Source: Frankiales bacterium
Lineage (GTDB): Bacteria > Actinomycetota > Actinomycetes > Mycobacteriales > SCTD01
Length of the DNA: 17,295 nucleotides
Direction: 5' to 3'
NCBI GenBank assembly: GCA_025966295.1
Contig: JAOPVD010000231.1
Span: 1 to 17,295 of the forward strand
Shown: positions 13,713 to 17,295 of the stretch, in pieces
How positions within the stretch are numbered: position 1 is the stretch's first letter
Layout: each line of letters opens with the position of its first letter
Notes under the pieces: generated by a model
Databases searched by the model: none
Seen by the model: only the letters and a program-made list of their open reading frames with translations
What the model was told of the DNA's origin: nothing
Program-made: the position numbers and the translations under genes

Positions 13713-14058
13713 ATGGCTATGCGGTGCCGCCTCGCGTCTCTAGTGCCGCTGCCCTGCCTAGTTCTCGCTGCAGGTGCGGAACCCCGACTGTCGCGCAGAC
13801 TCGGACGGTGGCCTGCAAGTCCGGCGGGTTCGACGCGAGTCTCGCCAAGGCACTGGCGGGCAGCCGACCCCGTTAGCCGCAGCTCAGTGGCAGGCCCAGC
13901 GCGGGGTGACGGCTCGGTTCCCTCTACCGGCTGACGGTTGGGAGGTTGCTCGGCAGGGCGACTCGGACACCGGGGTGCGCTCGGGCAACGTCACACTTCA
14001 CACGATCACTGGCAGGGCCGGCACCTGGATTATCGACAGCGGCAGGTGCCAGACGTAG
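13713..14058 (+). pseudogene. Broken lipoprotein gene (two frameshifts)
   Basis: Three overlapping frames together read like one small lipoprotein. Frame one starts at ATG 13713 (or 13719) and gives a signal peptide, MRCRLASLVPLPCLVLAAG. Adding a single T in GCAGGTGCGG (near 13774) would give the lipobox LAAGC and continue as CGTPTVAQTRTVACKSGG to a stop at 13876. A second shift near 13870 leads into ARFPLPADGWEVARQGD and the ending GTWIIDSGRCQT, TAG at 14056-14058. The intact neighbour at 14131 has GCAGGTTGCAG at the equivalent place, supporting a lost T. The box just before the start also lacks one base. The alternative is chance open frames or assembly errors. Confidence 0.5.
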
Positions 14059-14080
14059 GCCGCGCTAGCATCGGCCGCCG
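14058..14080 (+). repeat. GGCGCTA-type box, copy 3
   Basis: GGCCGCGCTAGCATCGG followed by CCGCCG, overlapping the last base of the TAG stop of the broken lipoprotein gene. GGCC repeats at both sides of GCTAGC allow a small hairpin. Confidence 0.5.
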
Positions 14081-14130
14081 AGACTGCGCGGGCGCGGCTT
14101 CGAACTGTGACGAGAGGGGCATCGGAGAGC

Positions 14131-14538
14131 ATGAGGACGCGAAGCGCCCTAACCCTCGCCTGTGCTCTCGCAGCACTCGCAGGTTGCAGCAACAAGCCCT
14201 CGTTCGCGCTACCGAAGCACGATGCGGCGGTGCGTCACGAGGAGGCCCGAGTCGCTCACATGCTGGTCTCGGAACCTGGCCATGGGCTTCTGGGCAGCGC
14301 TCGGGGAGCCAGCTGCAAGGTCAGGTTGCTGCGCAGAGTCGGCACGACGGACTACGTGTGGGCTACCTGTACGAGGCCGGGCGAAGGCGTCGACGTGCCC
14401 GTCCGCCTCACCGGCAGCCAGATCACCGTCCCGGCGGACGGAGAAGACCCCGGTGCTACCAATGCGTTAGAGCACGTCTTCCCCAAAGACATCGCCAAGG
14501 CAATCCGCGCAGACGAGACCCGCTACAAGCCGACATAG
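14131..14538 (+). CDS. Uncharacterised lipoprotein
   Basis: This is a 135-residue predicted lipoprotein with a classic signal: MRTRSALTLACALAALAGCS, lipobox LAGC and lipidation Cys19. The mature part has no membrane helix and contains a charged helix (HDAAVRHEEARVAHMLVSE), a segment with two cysteines (GASCKVRLLRRVGTTDYVWATC), and an acidic C terminus. It is probably attached to the outer face of the cytoplasmic membrane; the function is unknown. The ATG at 14131 has GGAG about 5 nt upstream; a GTG at 14107 would add eight residues ahead of the signal and is less likely. The stop is followed directly by a GGCGCTA box. Confidence 0.75.
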   Translation: MRTRSALTLACALAALAGCSNKPSFALPKHDAAVRHEEARVAHMLVSEPGHGLLGSARGASCKVRLLRRVGTTDYVWATCTRPGEGVDVPVRLTGSQITVPADGEDPGATNALEHVFPKDIAKAIRADETRYKPT

Positions 14539-14551
14539 GCGGCGCTACATC
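14538..14551 (+). repeat. GGCGCTA box, copy 4
   Basis: GGCGGCGCTACATC begins at the last base of the lipoprotein gene's TAG stop and lies 23 bp before the next start codon. Confidence 0.5.
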
Positions 14552-14562
14552 AGCTTGAGTCG

Positions 14563-14568
14563 TACGTT
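14563..14568 (+). promoter_or_regulatory. Candidate -10 element for the 71-aa gene
   Basis: TACGTT lies 6 nt before the GTG at 14575, with no Shine-Dalgarno between, consistent with a leaderless transcript. Confidence 0.4.
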
Positions 14569-14574
14569 TCGACC

Positions 14575-14790
14575 GTGGCTCGCGAAGACCGGCTTATCCA
14601 GATCGTGGTGCACGCCTCGGACGAGGAGCTCGCCGCGATCACAGATCGCATCGGTGAGGTCATCTGTGTGCCGCCGCACCACGAAGGTCGCTGCGACACC
14701 CCCTGGTTCCTGACCGCCTGCGATGTGGCCGACATCGACGACGAGGTCGAGCGGCATGGCTGGACGGCGTTGCTCGACGACGAGCGCTGA
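14575..14790 (+). CDS. Uncharacterised 71-aa acidic protein
   Basis: This is a small, strongly acidic cytosolic protein with no family I can name. It reads as a strand (LIQIVVHA), an acidic helix (SDEELAAITDRIGEVI), a loop with histidines and a cysteine (PPHHEGRCDTPW), and a second acidic helix (DVADIDDEVERHGW). The size and negative charge are like those of immunity or antitoxin-type proteins, but no partner toxin is present, so that remains a guess. The GTG start has a -10 hexamer 6 nt upstream and no ribosome site. It is flanked on both sides by GGCGCTA boxes. Confidence 0.6.
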   Translation: MAREDRLIQIVVHASDEELAAITDRIGEVICVPPHHEGRCDTPWFLTACDVADIDDEVERHGWTALLDDER

Positions 14791-14814
14791 GGCGGCGCTA
14801 GCGTCGGCCGCCGG
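14791..14814 (+). repeat. GGCGCTA box, copy 5, with hairpin arms
   Basis: GGCGGC-GCTAGCGTCG-GCCGCC starts on the base after the TGA stop of the 71-aa gene. The six-base arms pair perfectly around a 10-nt loop, the best-formed copy in the window. Confidence 0.6.
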
Positions 14815-14834
14815 CCTGGGGACGGCACCGCCGA

Positions 14835-14840
14835 TACGCT
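14835..14840 (+). promoter_or_regulatory. Candidate -10 element for the 163-aa gene
   Basis: TACGCT lies 8 nt before the GTG at 14849; no Shine-Dalgarno is visible. Confidence 0.35.
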
Positions 14841-14848
14841 GCCGGCTT

Positions 14849-15340
14849 GTGACGAGGCCTGGATTGCCAGAACAGACGGAGCGCCTAGTCACCCGTGATC
14901 GCCCGATGATGACGATGCGACTTACGTATCGCCCGGCGTCCGGTTTGGGATCACCTCGACAGCCAGCGACAGCGACGATCGAATGGGCGGGCAGGGTTGG
15001 ACACCCTGCGTCGTACGGGCTCCTTGGCGGCGCGCAGGCGCTGGCTCCTCGCATCGGCCACTTCCGCCTTGGCAACCCGTTGTACAAGCGATCTCTCGCG
15101 CGCGGCACTGACGAGGTTCGCTGGGGGCTGACCCAGGAGTACGAGGAAGTCGTGGCGGCGACCCTGGCAACGCAGCCGGTCTCCGTTTCGGTCTCGAGCG
15201 CGGCCGTGGGCCAGCTCGGATCATCCGCCCAGGTCTTTAAGGCCCTGACGATCATGCTCTGCCGGGTACTGGGCGCAGATGTCCCGCGGGCGGACGCCGA
15301 CGTGTGGCGGCTCTGGGATCGCTGCTGGAACGAGACGTAG
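14849..15340 (+). CDS. Uncharacterised 163-aa protein
   Basis: This is a cytosolic protein of unknown family, the largest intact gene of the accessory zone. The N-terminal half is basic and Gly/Pro-rich (TYRPASGLGSPRQPATATIEW, GHFRLGNPLYKRS). The middle is RGTDEVRWGLTQEYEEVVAAT. The C-terminal part forms likely helices (SSAQVFKALTIMLCRVLGAD) and ends DVWRLWDRCWNET. No signal peptide or enzyme motif is seen. GTG 14849 follows a TACGCT hexamer; ATG 14906 or 14915 would shorten the product by about 20 residues. Unlike its neighbours it has no GGCGCTA box after its stop. Confidence 0.6.
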   Translation: MTRPGLPEQTERLVTRDRPMMTMRLTYRPASGLGSPRQPATATIEWAGRVGHPASYGLLGGAQALAPRIGHFRLGNPLYKRSLARGTDEVRWGLTQEYEEVVAATLATQPVSVSVSSAAVGQLGSSAQVFKALTIMLCRVLGADVPRADADVWRLWDRCWNET

Positions 15341-15388
15341 TCGGGCCTCGACGACCGCTGAGCCAGCCCTGCGGTAACGCCCCCTCGA

Positions 15389-15667
15389 TCACCGGCCGGG
15401 CGTCTCGATCCGGCGCACCCGTTCTAGCCCGAGACGTATGCCGGCTCCGCGCCTGGCCTGTCCAATCAAGATCACTGCCTGGCCGTCGTCAGTCAGTTCG
15501 CCGGTGACGTGAACATGCCAGCGGCCCGGCAGCTCCTCCGTCGGCGACCACCCCGTTGTGCCGCTGCCTGCAAAGACGCAGGCAACACCCCGCGCAGTTA
15601 CATCTGCCTGTGCCTCATCCAGGACCGCGTCCAGAGCTGCGACCACAGCAGGGGGAACCTCGGTCAT
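15389..15667 (-). CDS. Uncharacterised 92-aa protein
   Basis: This is the only well-supported minus-strand gene of the accessory zone. The product starts MTEVPPAVVAALDAVLDEAQ, an amphipathic helix, followed by a likely beta-rich region (GVACVFAGSGTTGWSP, GRWHVHVTGELTDDGQAVIL) and a basic C terminus (LGLERVRRIETPGR). No family is recognised. ATG 15667 is preceded by GGTGAG and by a TACCGT -10 hexamer 7 nt upstream. It diverges from the membrane protein gene at 15700 with only 32 bp between the start codons, so the two share one short promoter region. Confidence 0.6.
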   Translation of the reverse strand: MTEVPPAVVAALDAVLDEAQADVTARGVACVFAGSGTTGWSPTEELPGRWHVHVTGELTDDGQAVILIGQARRGAGIRLGLERVRRIETPGR

Positions 15668-15674
15668 CTCACCG

Positions 15675-15693
15675 ACGGTAACACCCGTACCGT
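15675..15693. promoter_or_regulatory. Back-to-back -10 elements of a divergent gene pair
   Basis: TACCGT on the minus strand (15680 to 15675) lies 7 nt before the ATG at 15667. The same hexamer on the plus strand (15688-15693) lies 6 nt before the GTG at 15700. Only 7 bp separate the two hexamers. Confidence 0.5.
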
Positions 15694-15699
15694 GGCCGT

Positions 15700-15939
15700 G
15701 TGCGGATCCCGAACTGGCGCGAACCGATCGGCCTACGGGATCGTCCAGACATCTTCAACTGGGGCTGGGGTCCAGCGTTCGGCGCCATCGTCGGCTTCTT
15801 CGTTGCGATCTTCGTGAGTCACCGAGCCTTCGGCATCGACCTTGACGAATGGCGCTTCCCGCTCGTCTGGCTTGTCTACTGGGTCCCGATCATCGCCGTC
15901 GGTTGGCGTCATTTCGACAGGCCGGAAGACCCGAAGTAG
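15700..15939 (+). CDS. Small two-helix membrane protein, unknown
   Basis: This 79-residue protein has a polar N terminus (MRIPNWREPIGLRDRPDIFNW) and two membrane helices, about residues 24-43 (GPAFGAIVGFFVAIFVSHRAF) and 52-68 (FPLVWLVYWVPIIAVGW), with a short charged tail (RHFDRPEDPK). No family is recognised. The GTG at 15700 follows a TACCGT hexamer by 6 nt and has no Shine-Dalgarno, so a leaderless transcript is likely. The last codons and the stop form one arm of an 11-bp inverted repeat. It diverges from the 92-aa gene. Confidence 0.7.
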   Translation: MRIPNWREPIGLRDRPDIFNWGWGPAFGAIVGFFVAIFVSHRAFGIDLDEWRFPLVWLVYWVPIIAVGWRHFDRPEDPK

Positions 15940-15988
15940 CGCCCCCTACATTCGACCGCCGGCCCGTTCCAATAGAAGGGGCGCTACT
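15935..15988. repeat. 11-bp perfect inverted repeat made of two opposed GGCGCTA boxes
   Basis: AGTAGCGCCCC (15935-15945) and GGGGCGCTACT (15978-15988) are perfect inverted arms around 32 nt. The left arm contains the TAG stop of the membrane protein gene. The right arm is part of a box (15978-15994, GGGGCGCTACTGCGGGT) that matches the one at 13195 at nearly every position. The 216 bases from here to the IS remnant hold no gene I can support. Confidence 0.6.
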
Positions 15989-16155
15989 GCGGGTGGGGTA
16001 CGGCTCCCGTGTAAGACGCGAAGGTCGTTGTCTCTTCACGCAGCGTGCGCGGGAACCAGGGTCGACTGATCTCCCCGATGCTGCGCCACCGCCCGCCCGC
16101 AGTCCTTTGCCAGCGCAGGAGTGTGTTGACCAAGGACCGGAGCCTGACCCGCTAG

Positions 16156-16674
16156 TCCGGACACCTCTTCTGAGGCGCAGATCGTCTCGGAGAGGAGTCC
16201 CTCAGTGCCTGCCCCACACCCGCCGGAGTTCCGGCGTCGCGCGGTTGAGCGGCATCGGCCCGCTCCGGCGGTGCACGACGACCTCGTCCAGCGCCGGTTC
16301 GTCGCGGACGACCTGGCGCCGGCAACCCCGCACCGGGACCGTGGTTCGCAGCGACCGCGGCAGCGTCTACATCTCCTGGGTCTTCGGCCACCGACTTCGT
16401 GAAGCCGGCTTGCTCGGGAGCATGGGCCGGGTCGCCAGGTCTGTCGACAACAGCATGATCGTGAGCTTCTGGTCGACCCTGCAACGCGAACTGCTCGACA
16501 CCCGCCCTGGCAGACCAAGGACGAGCTCGCGAGCGCGATCTTCGAGTGGATCGAGGCTTGGTATAACCCCCGCCGCCGGCACACCAGCCTCGGCATGCTC
16601 AGCCCCGTCGAGTTCGCAGCCCTTCACACCTCCGCGATCGCTGCGGCATGATCATCACGCCCAACATGTCCGGA
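16156..16674 (+). mobile_element. Decayed IS3-family insertion sequence
   Basis: About 520 bp remain of an element normally near 1.2-1.5 kb. TCCGGACA (16156-16163) and its inverted copy TGTCCGGA (16667-16674) may be the inner part of the terminal inverted repeats; similarity does not extend clearly further. Inside are fused pieces of both transposase reading frames. The element is not mobile in its present form. Confidence 0.65.
16205..16651 (+). pseudogene. IS3-family transposase remnant (orfA-orfB pieces)
   Basis: GTG 16205 opens with the orfA N terminus PAPHPPEFRRRAVE, then jumps to an orfB segment PAPAVHDDLVQRRFVADDLAP. A deletion then leads to the integrase core GTVVRSDRGSVYISWVFGHRL, with one catalytic Asp in SDRG, and LLGSMGRVARSVDN. 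The stretch SFWSTLQRELLDTR follows; the catalytic Glu expected just before SFW is Val. After a frameshift near 16502 the C terminus continues as TKDELASAIFEWIEAWYNPR, RRHTSLGMLSPVEF and a TGA at 16649. The helix-turn-helix, the first catalytic Asp and most of orfA are missing, so at least two deletions, one frameshift and one active-site change are present. Confidence 0.88.
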
Positions 16675-16911
16675 GAACCGGGTCCTGCTCCGTGCCGAGC
16701 TATTCACGCTCAGACCGGCCGGTTCCGGCCTTGACCCCGAGCGCGGAAACCTTCTGCACGTCGCGGGTCCGTTATTTGGTCTTGCATGTGCCCAGTCTTG
16801 CTGGCTTTCGTCTGGATGCTGCACAGAGCGCAACTCGGGGGCGTTGCTGCACTTCGACGGCCTAGCGCAGCCCCCTCCAGCGGGCACGTGTCCGACTCGT
16901 ACGCTGCTGTC
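16652..16911. other. Gene-poor gap between the IS remnant and the last small gene
   Basis: About 260 bases with no supported gene. A plus-strand open frame runs through it but shows no family motif, and the part before 16912 is best read as untranslated. Confidence 0.4.
16900..16905 (+). promoter_or_regulatory. Candidate -10 element for the 78-aa membrane protein
   Basis: TACGCT lies 6 nt before the ATG at 16912, the same arrangement as before 14849 and 15700. Confidence 0.4.
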
Positions 16912-17148
16912 ATGATGCGGAGGTGGTGGGTCCATGCCCTAGCCACTGTGGGCATAGCGCTCGGTCTGCCCCTCGCAGGGGTCTGGCTCCTTCCCACGCC
17001 GAATCAGTTGGGTGGCGGTCCGTGGCTGTGGATCGCGGCTTTCTCGCTCGTCTGTCTGATCGCCATCGCGGCCCTGAAGTGGCTGCATGTGGTTGTGCCC
17101 CCTCCGCCCCCTCCGGGGTGGCTCAGGTGGTTGGACGACAACGACTGA
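16912..17148 (+). CDS. Small two-helix membrane protein with proline run, unknown
   Basis: This is a 78-residue protein starting MMRRWWVHA. Two membrane helices are seen, about residues 8-29 (HALATVGIALGLPLAGVWLL) and 36-59 (GPWLWIAAFSLVCLIAIAAL), followed by a run of six prolines and a charged tail ending WLRWLDDND. No family is recognised. ATG 16912 and ATG 16915 are both possible; the -10 hexamer 6 nt upstream favours the first. A longer in-frame start at 16786 would add 42 residues without a ribosome site. Confidence 0.65.
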   Translation: MMRRWWVHALATVGIALGLPLAGVWLLPTPNQLGGGPWLWIAAFSLVCLIAIAALKWLHVVVPPPPPPGWLRWLDDND

Positions 17149-17167
17149 CGAGTCGGGAGTGTCCAAA

Positions 17168-17182
17168 GCGGCGCTAGCGTCG
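17168..17182 (+). repeat. GGCGCTA box, copy 6
   Basis: GCGGCGCTAGCGTCG, 19 bp after the TGA of the 78-aa gene and identical to the core of the copy at 14791. The window ends about 110 bases later without a gene I can support. Confidence 0.5.
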
Positions 17183-17295
17183 TCCCAGCGCGGCCGGGTG
17201 AAGAGGCGGCTACTTCTTCAATGACAGGAGCCGATGGCCCGGCCAGGCTGTCGGTCAGGTGCTCGGCGCGCTGGCTCTGTATGCGGCTGCCCACT

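Noticed and set aside
16003..16155. Minus-strand frame reading LVNTLLRWQRTAGGRW before the IS remnant
   Set aside because: Stops close on both sides limit it to about 50 codons with no recognisable family; could be a gene scrap but cannot be supported.
11865..17156. GACGAGTCGG at the rnpB 5' end and again at 17147-17156 as an attachment-site duplication
   Set aside because: Only ten bases match, the copy is of the 5' rather than the 3' end of the RNA gene, and no integrase is present; chance is more likely.
13195..17182. Integron cassette array with attC sites
   Set aside because: The boxes lack the GTTRRRY core and its partner, some spacers are under 40 bp, and no integrase is in view. The idea of exchangeable units is kept only as a weak alternative.
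17190..17295. Protein-like frame at the right edge (WPGQAVGQVLGALALYAAAH)
   Set aside because: It looks like a hydrophobic helix but has a stop just upstream and no start codon before GTG in the middle of the stretch; too short to judge because the window ends.
1..17295. CRISPR array, toxin-antitoxin pair or complete defence system
   Set aside because: No regularly spaced repeats, nuclease, helicase or toxin motifs were found on either strand; the small acidic and membrane proteins alone do not make a case.

Overview
The window looks like chromosomal DNA of a high-GC actinobacterium. The evidence is very GC-rich codon third positions, frequent GTG starts, TANNNT -10 elements lying 6-8 nt before start codons (leaderless style), a probable mycothiol-dependent DinB-type enzyme, DUF3052, an AhpE-type peroxiredoxin, a homodimeric-type pyruvate dehydrogenase E1, and an RNase HI-phosphatase fusion. 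The order of several genes resembles, from memory, the Mycobacterium tuberculosis Rv2228c-Rv2241 neighbourhood. The genus cannot be told from the sequence alone.

Positions 1-12.3 kb are dense core genome. In order: the 5' part of aceE (minus, cut by the window edge); a YjbQ-family protein (plus); a two-gene minus operon of a CDF metal exporter and a SHOCT membrane protein; a DUF3052 protein overlapping a THUMP-like-domain methyltransferase (plus); a mycothiol-dependent-isomerase-like protein (minus); a peroxiredoxin and a PlsC acyltransferase (plus); tRNA-Val(UAC); a secreted SGNH hydrolase (minus); a small unknown gene; then a tightly coupled operon of a Nif3-like protein, a coiled-coil zinc-ribbon protein and an RNase HI/histidine phosphatase fusion, with 4-bp GTGA overlaps. 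An ArsB-like permease faces that operon, and the block closes with the class A RNase P RNA (rnpB) and a strong hairpin terminator.

From about 12.3 kb to the end the character changes to an accessory zone. It starts with a 400-base non-coding stretch holding a perfect 11-bp tandem repeat, an 18-bp near-palindrome and an 8-bp inverted repeat. Then come small single genes of unknown function (66-163 aa), some with composition unlike the core, two lipoprotein genes (one intact, one broken), two small membrane proteins, a possible small divergent gene, and a decayed IS3-family element. A recurring box with the core GGCGCTA sits directly after several stop codons or before starts; the best reading is a promoter -10 region that travels with single-gene units.

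No CRISPR array, no complete defence system, no intact mobile element and no integrase gene were seen. The most distinctive content is the post-rnpB array of one-gene units with shared boxes, and the lipoprotein gene that can be read as damaged at three separate points.
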